Shown here: piece after piece, positions 48,701 through 57,004 of the stretch | Layout: each line of letters opens with the position of its first letter | Position numbering within the stretch: the first letter of the stretch is position 1 | Assembly: GCF_029167625.1 (NCBI RefSeq) | Contig: NZ_CP119145.1 | Coordinates: forward strand, 496,001 to 560,000 | Length of the DNA: 64,000 nt | Direction of reading: 5' to 3' | Source of the DNA: Streptomyces sp. AM 4-1-1 | Lineage (GTDB): Bacteria; Actinomycetota; Actinomycetes; Streptomycetales; Streptomycetaceae | Translations under genes and position numbers: made by a program | Notes under the pieces: generated by a model | Database searches by the model: none | What the model was told of the DNA's origin: nothing | Seen by the model: the letters and a program-made list of their open reading frames with translations, nothing else

Positions 48701-51489
48701 AGCCCGCTCAGCAGCAGTTCTTCGGAACCGGCCGGCCGCACCACCGCGCCGAGCAGCGGATGCCCGGTCGCCCGCAGCCCCAGCCCCGTGGCGTCCGTGG
48801 CCCGGACCGGGGCCGCGCTCCGCCAGTAGCGGCGGTGCTGGAAGGCGTACGTGGGAAGGTCGACGCGTCGCGCTCCGGTACCGGCGAACACCGCGTCCCA
48901 GTCGGGCCCGGCGCCACGTACGTGCAGCCGCCCCAGTGCCTGGGTCAGTGCCCGCGCCTCGGACCGGCCCCGACGCTGGGTGGCCACGAACTCGGGTCGT
49001 CGGGCGTCCGGTTCCCCGGTGAGGCAGTCCTGCCCCATGGAGGTGAGCACCGCGTCGGGCCCGACCTCCACGAAGGTGGTCACCCCCGCGTCGCGGAGGG
49101 CGCGCACCGCGTCGGCGAACCGCACGGTCCCGCGGACGTGCCGCACCCAGTGCTCGGGCGATGTCACCTCCTCCGCGGTGGCGGTGCGCCCGGTCAGTCC
49201 GGACACCAGGGGAAGAGCGGGCTCCCGGTAGGTGAGCCGGCGCGCGACGTCCCGGAACTCGTCGAGCATCGGGTCCATCAGCGGTGAGTGGAAGGCGTGG
49301 CTGACCCGCAGCCGCCGGGTCCTGTGGCCCAGTTCCGTCAGCCGGTCGGCCAACTCCCGTACGGCGTGCTCCTCGCCGGAGAGCACCGAGGAGACCGGGC
49401 CGTTCACCGCGGCGACGGCGACCCGCCCGTCCGCTCCGGCGAGCAGCGCCGCCACGGTCTCCTGCGGAGCCTGCACGGACACCATCGCGCCGCCCGGCGG
49501 CAGCGCCTGCATCAGCCGGCCGCGCGCCGCCACCAGCGTGGTGGCGTCCTCCAGCGACAGCACTCCGGCGACATGCGCGGCCACGAGTTCGCCGATGGAG
49601 TGCCCCGCCACCCGGTCGGGCCGCACCCCGAGATGTCCGAGCAGGCGGAACAGGGCGACCTCATGGGCGAACAGCGCCGCCTGGGTGAACACCGTGCGGT
49701 CCAGCAGTTCCGCTTCGGCCGAGTCCTCCCCGGCGAGGACGACCTCGCGCAGCGGGCGCCCCAGGAGATCTCCGAACGCCTCGCACGCCTCGTCCAGAGC
49801 GCGTGCGAACTCCGGGAAGGCGCCGCGGAGTTCGCGCCCCATCGCCGGGTGCTGGCTGCCCTGTCCGGTGAACAGGAACGCCGTCCCGCCGCCGTCGGGT
49901 ATGCCTCGGGCGGCTCCGTGCGGCAGACCGCCTTCGGCGAGCGTGCTGAGATCGTCGAGCAGCCGGTCCCGGTCGTCGCCCAGGAGGACGGCCCGGTGGT
50001 CGAGGGCGGCGCGTGTGGTGGCCAGGGAATGGCCGATGTCGACGGGGCGCGGCCGGGGTTCGGCGACGAGGTGTGCGCGCAGCCGGCGGGCCTGTGCGCG
50101 CAGCGCCTCCTCGGTGTGGCCGGACAGCGGCCAGAGCACGGTGGGCGCGGTCTCATCCGCGCTGTCGGTGGTGTCGGTGGCGGGTCGGTGGTCGTCGGTG
50201 GGAGGTGGTTCCTCCAGCACGACATGCGCGTTGGTCCCACTGATCCCGAACGAGGACACCGCCGCACGACGCGGACCCTCACCCCGCTCCCACACCCGCG
50301 CCTCGGACAACAACTCCACACCACCCGAAGCCCAGTCCACAAAAGGCGACGGCTCCTCCACATACAACGTACGAGGCAACACCCCGAACCGCATCGCCAA
50401 CACCATCTTGATCACACCAGCCACACCCGCAGCCGCCTGCGCATGACCAATATTCGACTTCAACGACCCCAACCACAAAGGACGCCCACCCGACCGCTCA
50501 CGCCCATACGTCTCCAACAACGCCTGAGCCTCCACCGGATCACCCAAACGCGTCCCCGTCCCATGCCCCTCCACCACATCCACACCCGCACCCGACAAAC
50601 CCGCCGACGCCAACGCCGCACGAATCACCCGCCGCTGCGCCACCCCACTCGGCGCCGTCAACCCATTCGACGCACCATCCTGATTCACCGCGGAACCCCG
50701 CACCACCGCCAACACCCGATGCCCACGACGCACCGCATCCGACAACCGCTCCACCACCAACAAACCCACACCCTCAGCCCACCCCGTACCATCCGCCCCC
50801 ACACCGAACGAACGACACCGACCATCCACCGACAAACCCCGCTGCCGACTGAACTCCACAAACGTCCCCGGCGACGACATCACCGTCACCCCACCCGCCA
50901 ACGCCAACGAACACTCCCCCGCACGCAACGACTGCACCGCCAGATGCAACGCCACCAACGACGAAGAACACGCCGTATCCACCGTCACCGCAGGACCCTC
51001 AAGCCCCAACGAAAACGACACCCGACCCGACAACACACTCCCCGCCCCACCCGTCAGACGTCTGCCTTCGAGGGCGTCGTCGGGGCCCTGTACCGAGGCG
51101 TCCTGGTCCCGGTAGCCGAAGATCCCGGCGAACACTCCGGTGGGGGTGGAACGCAGCGAGCGCGGATCGATCCCGGCGCGCTCCACCGCCTCCCACGCCG
51201 TCTCCAGGAACACCCGCTGCTGCGGATCCATCGCCAACGCCTCACGCGGCGAAATACCGAAGAACTCAGCGTCGAAACCCCCCGCGTCATGCAGAAACCC
51301 CCCCTCCCGCACATACGACTTCCCCACCCGGTCCGGGTCCGGATCGAACAACCCCTCCAGATCCCAGCCCCGGTCCACCGGAAACCCCGAAACACCGTCC
51401 CCACCCGACGCCACCAGATCCCACAGATCCTCCGGCGACGACACACCCCCCGGCAACCGGCACGCCATCCCCACGATCACCACCGGATC
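45727..51489 (-). other. PKS module 1: KS-AT(malonyl)-DH-KR(B)-ACP
   Basis: KS Cys1212 in DTACSSS, in a tract nearly identical to the module 2 KS. AT Ser1669 in GHSIGE and HAFH at about 1769: malonyl-CoA. DH His1980 in [10 protein letters not shown] and Asp in [10 protein letters not shown]: complete. [10 protein letters not shown] near 2501, LDD (B-type), Tyr2646 in NYAAAN. ACP Ser2817 in GADSL, with Ala for the usual Phe. Expected: CH3-CH=CH-CO-. A Gly/Ala-rich low-complexity linker (PGGPGGPG, then VAGVAGVAG) lies inside the DH around 48240-48365. Confidence 0.9.
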
Positions 51490-54400
51490 ACCGGTGGGAC
51501 CGTCGCCGTGCGCGGGGGTTCCGGCCGGTGCGTCGACGGCGCCATGGCCCGCGCCCGCGCCCGTCGACAGCTCGTTCCGCAGATGCGTGATCAGGGCGTC
51601 GGGCGTGGAGTGGTCGAAGATCAGCGTGCTCGGCAGCGTGGTTCCGGTGGCGCGGCCGAGGAGATCGGAGAGCTCCACCCCCATCAGGGAGTCGAATCCC
51701 AGCTCCTTGAACGAGAGCCGGGCCGCCACGTCCTGCCCGGTGCCGTGGCCGAGGACCCGCGCGACCTGTTCCCGTACCAGCGCGGCGAGTTCCGCGCCCG
51801 CGCCGACGAGGGTCCGCTCGGGGGAAGCGGCACCCGCCCCACCCGTGCCCGCCTCCCCGGCACCCGCCTCCCCGGCGCCGGACGCGCTGTCGGCGCCACC
51901 GGCCACCGGTCCCGGCGTGACGTCCTGGAGGCGCGGTACGTCGGTCAGCCAGTACCGCCGGCGCTGGAAGGCGTAGGTGGGCAGCGGCGCCATCCGGGAG
52001 CGGGGGCCGCCGGCCAGCCGCCGCCAGGCGACCGGAACGCCGTGTACGTGCAGTTGGGCGAGCGCGGCGGTCAGGGTGGCCACCTCGTCCCGCTCGGCGC
52101 GCGCCGCCGCAACGAACGTCATGGACCCGGGTGCCACACAGTCGCGGCCCATCGCGCCGAGCACGGCGTCGGGCCCGATCTCCAGGCACGTGGTGACGGA
52201 ACGGGCCTCCAGGGTGCGCATGCCCGCCAGGAAGCGGACGCTGTCCCTGGCGTGCCGGACCCAGTGGTCCGCCGAGCACAGCTGGTCCGGCTCGACGGCC
52301 AGGCCGGTGAGGTTGGACACCACCGCGATCGCGGGCGTCCGGTGCTCCAGGCGTTCGGCGACCTGCCGGAAGTCGTCGAGCATGGCGTCCATGTGCGGGG
52401 AATGGAAGGCGTGGCTCACCCGCAGCCGCCCGGTCTTCCGGCCACGCTCGCGCCACCGCCCGGCGAGTGCGAGGACCGCGTCCTCGTCACCGGAGAGCAC
52501 GGTGGCGGCCGGGCCGTTGACGGCGGCGATCGTGACGCGTCCGGCGAAGTCATCGAGGCCGGGCCGCAGTTCGTCCTCGGACGCCTGGACCGACACCATG
52601 GCGCCGCCCGACGGCAGCCGCTGCATCAGCCGGCCGCGCGCCGCGACCAGTGCACACGCGTCGGGCAGCGAGAGCGCCCCGGCCGCGTGGGCCGCGGCGA
52701 GTTCGCCCACGGAGTGGCCGAGCACGGCGTCGGGGACGACGCCCCACGCCTCGAACAGCCGGAACAGGGCGGTCTCGTACGCGAAGAGCGCCGCCTGTGT
52801 GTACTCGGTCCGGTCCAGGAGCACGGGGTCCGGCGCCCCCTCACCGCCCAGGACGAGCCGGCGCAGCGACAGATCGAGGAGGGTGTCGAACTCGTCGCAC
52901 ACCGCGTCGAAGGCGGCGGCGAACTCGGGGAACGCCCGGTACGGCCCCCGCCCCATGCCCGGCCGCTGGCTGCCCTGCCCGGTGAAGAGGAAGGCGAGTC
53001 CGCCGGACCGCGCGACGCCCTCGACCGTGCGGGAACCGGTGCGCCCCTCGGCCAGTTCACCCAGGTCCGCGAGGAGGCCGTCGCGGTCGGGGGCGAGCAG
53101 CGCCGCCCGGCGTTCGAAGTGGGTCCGGGTGGCGGCGGTGGCGTGGCCGGTCTCGGCGGGCCCCTGTCCTGGCCGGTCCGCGAGGTGGCGCAGCAGCCGC
53201 GCGGCCTGTCCCCGGAGCGCCTGTTCGTCGCGGCCGGAGAGCAGCACCGGTACGGGGACGGCGGCGGGGCGCGCCGGGGCACTCGGCGCCGAGGTGGCCG
53301 GTTCCGTACGGTCGGACAGCACCAGGTGGCAGTTGGTGCCGCCCATGCCGAACGAGCTGACTCCGGCCGTCCTGGGCCGGTCGGCCCTGGGCCAGGGGCC
53401 GAGTGACCGCTGGACGGTCAGGTTCAGCCGGTCCAGGGGGATGCGCGGGTGCTCGGTGGTGAAGTGCAGGCTGGCGGGAAGTGCCCGGCGCTCGATGGAG
53501 AGGATCACCTTCAGCAGTCCGGTGACCCCGGCCGCGCCCTCCAGATGACCGACGTTGGTCTTGGCGGAGCCGACGGCCAGTGGCAGTCCGGCCGGGCGCC
53601 GGCCGCCGATCGCGGCGCCGAGGGCGGCGGCCTCCACCGGGTCCCCGGCGCGGGTCCCGGTGCCGTGGAGCTCCACGTACTGCACGTCGGCGGGTTCGAC
53701 CCCGGCCCGGCGGTGGGCGAGCCGGATGACCTCCGCCTGCGCGTCCGCGTCCGGCACGGTCAGTCCGGCGGCCGCGGCCCCGTTGTTGACCGCGCCGCCG
53801 AGGATCAGGCACCGGACCCGGTCGCCGTCGGCGAGCGCCTGGTCGAGGGTCTTCAGCAGGACCAGCGCGCCGCCCTCGCCCCGTACATAGCCGTCGGCCG
53901 CGGCGTCGAAGGTGCGGCAGCGTCCGTCCGGGGAGAGCGCGCCGGAACCCGCGGTGGCGAGCGCGCTCTCCAGGGCGAGATTGAGGTTGACCCCGCCCGC
54001 CAGCGCGGCGGTGCACTCGCCCGAGCGCAGGCTCTCACAGGCGAGTTGGACGGCCACCAGCGAGGACGACTGTCCGCAGTCCACGGTCTGGCTGGGGCCC
54101 CGGGCGTTCAGGAGCTGGGAGAGCCGGTTGGCGATCATGGACCGGTGGGTGCCGACGGCCGTGTGGCGGTCGATCCGCCCGGCGCCCTGCCTCGCCCGCA
54201 GCACCGCGTAGTCGTCCAGCATCGCGCCCACGAAGACGGCGGTGGCGCTGCCGGCGAGTTCGGCGGGGACCGTTCCGGAGTGCTCCAGGGCCTCCCAGCC
54301 CAGCTCCAGCACGAGCCGCTGCTGCGGGTCCATGGCGGTGGCCTCGCGTGGCGAGATGTGGAAGAAGCCCGCGTCGAACAGGTCGGGCCGGTCGATGAAG

Positions 54401-54603
54401 CCGCCCCAGCGGGCGCGTTCCGCGTCCGGCGCGGCCCCGGCCGCCGCGATCGCGGCCGCGTCCCACCGGTCCCGGGGAACCTCGGTGATCGCGTGCCGGC
54501 TCTCGACGAGCAGCTGCCAGAACGCGTCGGGGTCCGGGGCCGAGGGAAGACGGCAGGAATATCCGACGACTGCGACAGGTGTCCTCGGACCAATACCTGG
54601 CAT
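45727..54603 (-). CDS. Modular type I polyketide synthase, gene A (loading module and module 1)
   Basis: 2958-residue starter PKS. The chosen start is the ATG at 54603-54601 ([20 protein letters not shown]) with GAGGGGG eight bases upstream; a GTG one codon earlier (54606) is equally possible. An open frame reaches 55068, but that part has no PKS similarity and crosses the opposite-strand acyltransferase gene. Order: KSQ-AT-ACP, KS-AT-DH-KR-ACP, C-terminal docking segment (...[16 protein letters not shown]...). The stop (TGA 45729-45727) overlaps the ATG of gene B. There is no N-terminal docking helix, as expected for the first protein of an assembly line. Expression should come from the divergent region 54604-54880. 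Confidence 0.97.
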   Translation of the reverse strand: MPGIGPRTPVAVVGYSCRLPSAPDPDAFWQLLVESRHAITEVPRDRWDAAAIAAAGAAPDAERARWGGFIDRPDLFDAGFFHISPREATAMDPQQRLVLELGWEALEHSGTVPAELAGSATAVFVGAMLDDYAVLRARQGAGRIDRHTAVGTHRSMIANRLSQLLNARGPSQTVDCGQSSSLVAVQLACESLRSGECTAALAGGVNLNLALESALATAGSGALSPDGRCRTFDAAADGYVRGEGGALVLLKTLDQALADGDRVRCLILGGAVNNGAAAAGLTVPDADAQAEVIRLAHRRAGVEPADVQYVELHGTGTRAGDPVEAAALGAAIGGRRPAGLPLAVGSAKTNVGHLEGAAGVTGLLKVILSIERRALPASLHFTTEHPRIPLDRLNLTVQRSLGPWPRADRPRTAGVSSFGMGGTNCHLVLSDRTEPATSAPSAPARPAAVPVPVLLSGRDEQALRGQAARLLRHLADRPGQGPAETGHATAATRTHFERRAALLAPDRDGLLADLGELAEGRTGSRTVEGVARSGGLAFLFTGQGSQRPGMGRGPYRAFPEFAAAFDAVCDEFDTLLDLSLRRLVLGGEGAPDPVLLDRTEYTQAALFAYETALFRLFEAWGVVPDAVLGHSVGELAAAHAAGALSLPDACALVAARGRLMQRLPSGGAMVSVQASEDELRPGLDDFAGRVTIAAVNGPAATVLSGDEDAVLALAGRWRERGRKTGRLRVSHAFHSPHMDAMLDDFRQVAERLEHRTPAIAVVSNLTGLAVEPDQLCSADHWVRHARDSVRFLAGMRTLEARSVTTCLEIGPDAVLGAMGRDCVAPGSMTFVAAARAERDEVATLTAALAQLHVHGVPVAWRRLAGGPRSRMAPLPTYAFQRRRYWLTDVPRLQDVTPGPVAGGADSASGAGEAGAGEAGTGGAGAASPERTLVGAGAELAALVREQVARVLGHGTGQDVAARLSFKELGFDSLMGVELSDLLGRATGTTLPSTLIFDHSTPDALITHLRNELSTGAGAGHGAVDAPAGTPAHGDGPTGDPVVIVGMACRLPGGVSSPEDLWDLVASGGDGVSGFPVDRGWDLEGLFDPDPDRVGKSYVREGGFLHDAGGFDAEFFGISPREALAMDPQQRVFLETAWEAVERAGIDPRSLRSTPTGVFAGIFGYRDQDASVQGPDDALEGRRLTGGAGSVLSGRVSFSLGLEGPAVTVDTACSSSLVALHLAVQSLRAGECSLALAGGVTVMSSPGTFVEFSRQRGLSVDGRCRSFGVGADGTGWAEGVGLLVVERLSDAVRRGHRVLAVVRGSAVNQDGASNGLTAPSGVAQRRVIRAALASAGLSGAGVDVVEGHGTGTRLGDPVEAQALLETYGRERSGGRPLWLGSLKSNIGHAQAAAGVAGVIKMVLAMRFGVLPRTLYVEEPSPFVDWASGGVELLSEARVWERGEGPRRAAVSSFGISGTNAHVVLEEPPPTDDHRPATDTTDSADETAPTVLWPLSGHTEEALRAQARRLRAHLVAEPRPRPVDIGHSLATTRAALDHRAVLLGDDRDRLLDDLSTLAEGGLPHGAARGIPDGGGTAFLFTGQGSQHPAMGRELRGAFPEFARALDEACEAFGDLLGRPLREVVLAGEDSAEAELLDRTVFTQAALFAHEVALFRLLGHLGVRPDRVAGHSIGELVAAHVAGVLSLEDATTLVAARGRLMQALPPGGAMVSVQAPQETVAALLAGADGRVAVAAVNGPVSSVLSGEEHAVRELADRLTELGHRTRRLRVSHAFHSPLMDPMLDEFRDVARRLTYREPALPLVSGLTGRTATAEEVTSPEHWVRHVRGTVRFADAVRALRDAGVTTFVEVGPDAVLTSMGQDCLTGEPDARRPEFVATQRRGRSEARALTQALGRLHVRGAGPDWDAVFAGTGARRVDLPTYAFQHRRYWRSAAPVRATDATGLGLRATGHPLLGAVVRPAGSEELLLSGLLSVETQPWLADHTVLGRVLFPGTGLLELALQAAGLAGYEELAELTLEAPLELPEKGALQVQVLVGGPDGNGLRTLTVHARPDGDAPGAIPGGVVSTVSSDDGWTRHASGTLAPGGPGGPGGPGDEAGGLGVAGVAGVAGAGGASGAATVASGTVAAPDADWPVPGAVAVDLDGWYDTLARQGFGYGPAFRGLRAAWRRGDEVFAELALGEGQTGRTDGFGLHPALLDSALHAIELGALPGGRGTHLPFVWSGVRLYRPGASAARVRLTPVGPDAVSLSLTDDTGRPVASVASLARRPVTADRLGPAGGGPVASLLRIDWEPVPPGPARSSVSWAVLGDPATVLADGTTAPRTYEDLESLVGALSAGTAAPDLVLAPYTRPAYPAGDDPDLPATVRTATHQALALARGWLADERFAASRLVVVTRGAVAAPRTPDGNADRAVPVDVPDLARAAVWGLLRSAQTENPDRIVLLDLDTAPGAPLPPPRELAAALAGGEPQLALRDGVFLAPRAVPVRRGPEAQDRTGPWGPDGTVLITGGTGALGALVARHLVTEHGVRQLLLAGRRGDRAPGAAELVAELAGLGAEATVVACDAADRPALAELLAGIGPKWPLTGVVHAAGVLDDGVLAALTPERTDTVLRPKVDGAWNLHRLTQDMDLTAFVLFSSVQGLVGGAGQANYAAANTFLDALAHHRGAHGLAAGALAWGPWAEGGMAEELADADRARFARSGMRPLAPVPGLRLFDEAVALGAPALVPLALDTTGPAARGTEPPRLLRGLFRTGTARPTVTPASAGGAGPDAGLVRRLTGLDPADQDRALLDLVRAEAAAVLDHDGVATVDADRTFKALGADSLTVIELRNRLNRATGLRLAATVVFEHPTPLQLAARLRAELLPESATEAAPRPDGDAGGTVLNEARFRRELAALPVDRIRGAGLLPGLLALLGPDPAHDEPPEAPGAERAGEDDLIDGMDVADLIRMAREGVESPEPGRGKA
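50169..51483 (-). repeat. Long repeat R2, copy b (KS of module 1)
   Basis: Blocks 50169-51060 and 51125-51483, partners of 44311-45202 and 45264-45622. The divergent island between them (51061-51124) encodes [14 protein letters not shown] in module 1 against [14 protein letters not shown] in module 2. Confidence 0.95.
51490..54603 (-). other. PKS loading module: KSQ-AT(malonyl)-ACP
   Basis: The KS active site reads DCGQSSS: Gln178 replaces the nucleophilic Cys, the hallmark of KSQ domains that decarboxylate a malonyl unit on the ACP. HGTGTR and KTNVGH histidine motifs are present. AT Ser631 in GHSVGE and HAFH at about 731: malonyl-CoA. ACP Ser972 in GFDSL. The starter is therefore predicted to be acetyl, giving, after module 1, a propenyl terminus as in concanamycin rather than the isobutyryl start of bafilomycin. 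Confidence 0.93.
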
Positions 54604-54880
54604 CACGAATACCCCCTCACTTCCGGCTTTTCTCGTCGCGGTGTCGGAGAGCCAATTACGCGGACACAGCGAGAACACTGCCACCTCGGCATATCGTTTC
54701 GATGACGCCGTCCGCGACATCATGCGCCGGGGAAAGCTCCTGGCGAATATTGGCGAATCCTGTTTCCAGGCGGCCGCACCCTGGGTACGGTGGCAGCACG
54801 GTCCCGGACTCAGCGGCCATTCGACGGAGCCCCGCCGTGGCCGAAATTCTCTGCTCGCGCAATGCTCACGGGAGACGTTC
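54604..54880. promoter_or_regulatory. Divergent promoter region between PKS gene A and the acyltransferase gene
   Basis: 277 bases between two divergent starts, less GC-rich than the flanking genes. It must hold the promoter for the whole PKS unit (leftward) and for the acyltransferase/adenylating enzyme pair (rightward). No convincing -35/-10 pair could be picked by eye. It contains a ten-base-period direct repeat of TGGCGAAT (54741-54758) and a small palindrome ATCG-TTT-CGAT at 54693-54703, either of which could be a regulator site. Confidence 0.6.
54741..54758. promoter_or_regulatory. Direct repeat TGGCGAAT x2, possible operator
   Basis: The octamer TGGCGAAT occurs at 54741-54748 and again at 54751-54758, ten bases apart, about one helical turn, between the divergent PKS and acyltransferase starts. 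Such phased repeats commonly bind dimeric activators. The LuxR-type protein at 57005-59848 is the obvious candidate, but no binding site is known for it and the match could be chance. Confidence 0.3.
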
Positions 54881-55843
54881 ATGGCATTGGGATTTCTGTT
54901 CGGCGGCGGCGTGGGAACCGAAGTGCACGGAGTGGAACTCCACAAGGCATATCCGGTCATGCGTGATCTGTACGAGGAGATCGCGGAATGGACCGGACTG
55001 ACGGTCGGGCAGATCCTGGAGGAGGATCTGCCGGAGGCCCCGGAGGAGCGGCAGAGCGTCGGCACCATACGCGAGACCGCCCTGGCCCTGGGTGTCCACG
55101 ACGTGCTCGTCGGACACGGTCTGCGCCCCTCGGTGCTCGGCGGGCTGAGCCTCGGGGCGATGACCGCGAGCGCGCTGGCCGGGGCGGTGAGCCGTCAGGA
55201 TCTCTTCGCGATGCTCTCGCACTCGCGGTACGCCCCCGAGCCGCCGGCCGGCTCTCCGGAGCAGGGGCTCGCGCTCGCCTTCGTGGCGGCGGACGCCGAT
55301 CTCGCCCTGTACCGGGGCGAGGGGCGTCCCGGTGTCCACGCGTCGGGCGATTTCGGTCCGACCGCCGACGGGGCCATGAGCATCATCATGCTCTCGGGCG
55401 AGCGGGCCGCGCTGGACGAGCTGGCGGCGGAGGTCACCCCGGGCACGATGGTTCCGCTGCCGGACCGGACGATCGCGGTCCACTCGCCGCTGCGCCGCCC
55501 CTACCGCGACTTCATGGCCCCCTACGTCGACGGCATGACCTTCGTGTCTCCCTCACTGCCGCTGCTGTCCTGTCTGGAGCGCGGACGGCTGGCCACGGCG
55601 GACGACGTCCGTGACCTCTTCCACCGCAACGCCACCGACCCGGTCAGCCTGGTGGATGTGTACGCCGGGATGAAGGAGGAAGGGGTGCGGCTGGGGCTCG
55701 TGATGGGCGGGTCCATCCCGGACGGCATCCTCAGGTTCCCGTTCCCGGTGGTGCACGTCGACCGGCCGGAACACATCGAGCAGGTGCTGACCACCGTGTA
55801 CGAGCTCGGCATCGACCTGCCCCCGGCGGGGGCACCCCGGTGA
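54881..55843 (+). CDS. Discrete FabD-like acyltransferase
   Basis: 320 residues, about the size of FabD malonyltransferases. The start is the ATG at 54881, six bases after GGGAGA; the longer open frame from 54242 runs antisense into PKS gene A and has no family similarity. The nucleophile elbow is GLSLG with Ser90 in place of GHSxGE, so the usual His and Glu beside Ser are lost, but His201 in AVHSPL matches the FabD His of AFHSPL, leaving a Ser-His dyad at almost the FabD numbering. An Arg (116) lies about where FabD has its carboxylate-binding Arg (alignment from memory). The stop overlaps the next gene by four bases (GTGA), so the two are translationally coupled. Possible roles: transfer of an activated dicarboxylic acid such as fumarate to the macrolide, acyl supply, or editing. 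The first is favoured by its partner gene; function unproven. Confidence 0.85.
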   Translation: MALGFLFGGGVGTEVHGVELHKAYPVMRDLYEEIAEWTGLTVGQILEEDLPEAPEERQSVGTIRETALALGVHDVLVGHGLRPSVLGGLSLGAMTASALAGAVSRQDLFAMLSHSRYAPEPPAGSPEQGLALAFVAADADLALYRGEGRPGVHASGDFGPTADGAMSIIMLSGERAALDELAAEVTPGTMVPLPDRTIAVHSPLRRPYRDFMAPYVDGMTFVSPSLPLLSCLERGRLATADDVRDLFHRNATDPVSLVDVYAGMKEEGVRLGLVMGGSIPDGILRFPFPVVHVDRPEHIEQVLTTVYELGIDLPPAGAPR

Positions 55844-56952
55844 CCACCACGGTCCGTGGGGCCGGGGAGGCGTACGCGCACCGGGGCGCCGAGTGCGACG
55901 CGCTGGTCGAGGACTGGCTGGGCACCGATCTCGACCGGTGGACGCGCCGGGTCGTCCGGCGGCACTTCGACCCCCGTACCGGCAGTCCGTACTGGCTGCG
56001 GCGGGCGGCGGAGCTGGACTTCGATCCGCGGGACATCACCCGTCACGAACAGCTCACGGCGTTCGGCCCGTTCCCGCTGGACGTGCTGCGGTCGCAGGAC
56101 CCGTCGGAGCTGGTCCCGCTGGCCGTCCCGCGCCCGCTGACCGGCCGGGTGTGGGACTCGGGCGGCACCACCGGCACCCCCTGCCGGGTCTTCTACACCC
56201 CCGACATGCTGCTGCACCGGGGCGCGTGGCGCCGCTGGTCGTTCGTCAGCGAGGGCTTCCTGCCCCACCGGACCTGGCTCCAGGCCACCCCGACCGGCCC
56301 GCATCTGATCGGCAACGGCGTCTGGGAGGCGGCCGAGCTCCACGCCGGGCAGGTGTACGGGATCGACATGGACCCGCGCTGGGTGAAGCGGCTCATCCGC
56401 GCCGGCCGGCTGGCGGACGCCAACGAGTACACCACCCATCTGCTGGAGCAGATCGTCGATGTGCTGGGTCTCGGCTCGGTCCACTACCTCAACACCACCC
56501 CGGCGATCCTCCAGGTCCTCCGGCAGCGGCACCCCGACGCCGTGGCCGCCCTCGACGGGGTACGCCTCAGCGGCACCCAGATCAGTCCCGACATGTACCG
56601 CGACTTCGTGACCGCTCTGCGGGGCGGGATCTGCGGCCTCAGCTACGGCAACACCTTCGGCAACGCGGCCGGTCTGCCGGTGGGCGACGAGGGGGAGCCG
56701 CTGGCGTACGCGCCGAACTACCCGCAGGTGACCATGGCGGTGGTGGACAAGGAGGACTGGTCCACCACCGTGGCGTACGGGGCGGCCGGGCAGGTGCGGC
56801 TGACCGTGCTGCACGACGATCTGTTCCTGCCCAATGTGCTCGAACGCGATCAGGCGCTGCGTCATGACTGCGGCGACGCGTGGCCCTGTGACGGTGTCGC
56901 CAATGTCCGCCCGCTGCAAATAACATCATCGGCTCCCGAAGGGCTCTACTGA
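55840..56952 (+). CDS. Short PaaK/LuxE-like adenylate-forming enzyme
   Basis: 370 residues starting at GTG 55840, overlapping the preceding stop. The ATP-binding loop is SGGTTGTP (107-114), as in phenylacetate-CoA ligases and acyl-protein synthetases; YGNTFGN stands where most family members have a YG-TE motif. The protein ends soon after the NVRPLQ region, with little or no room for the mobile C-terminal domain carrying the second-half lysine, compared with about 430 residues for PaaK. That suggests it makes an acyl-adenylate and passes it directly to a partner rather than to CoA. Together with the coupled acyltransferase this resembles the fumarate adenylyltransferase/fumaryltransferase pair (Orf3/Orf2) reported for bafilomycin in Streptomyces lohii; the comparison rests on context, not alignment. 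Confidence 0.85.
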   Translation: MTTTVRGAGEAYAHRGAECDALVEDWLGTDLDRWTRRVVRRHFDPRTGSPYWLRRAAELDFDPRDITRHEQLTAFGPFPLDVLRSQDPSELVPLAVPRPLTGRVWDSGGTTGTPCRVFYTPDMLLHRGAWRRWSFVSEGFLPHRTWLQATPTGPHLIGNGVWEAAELHAGQVYGIDMDPRWVKRLIRAGRLADANEYTTHLLEQIVDVLGLGSVHYLNTTPAILQVLRQRHPDAVAALDGVRLSGTQISPDMYRDFVTALRGGICGLSYGNTFGNAAGLPVGDEGEPLAYAPNYPQVTMAVVDKEDWSTTVAYGAAGQVRLTVLHDDLFLPNVLERDQALRHDCGDAWPCDGVANVRPLQITSSAPEGLY

Positions 56953-57004
56953 CGTCCTCCGCCGACGGCTCGGGCATTTCCAGCCAGCAAGAGAAGGAAT
57001 TCCG

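Noticed and set aside
54242..54880. Longer start for the FabD-like acyltransferase
   Set aside because: The added part is antisense to gene A and unlike any acyltransferase; GGGAGA lies just before the ATG at 54881.
54604..55068. 155-residue N-terminal extension of gene A
   Set aside because: It crosses the promoter region and the opposite-strand acyltransferase gene, has no similarity to PKS starts, and a good ribosome-binding site precedes the ATG at 54603.
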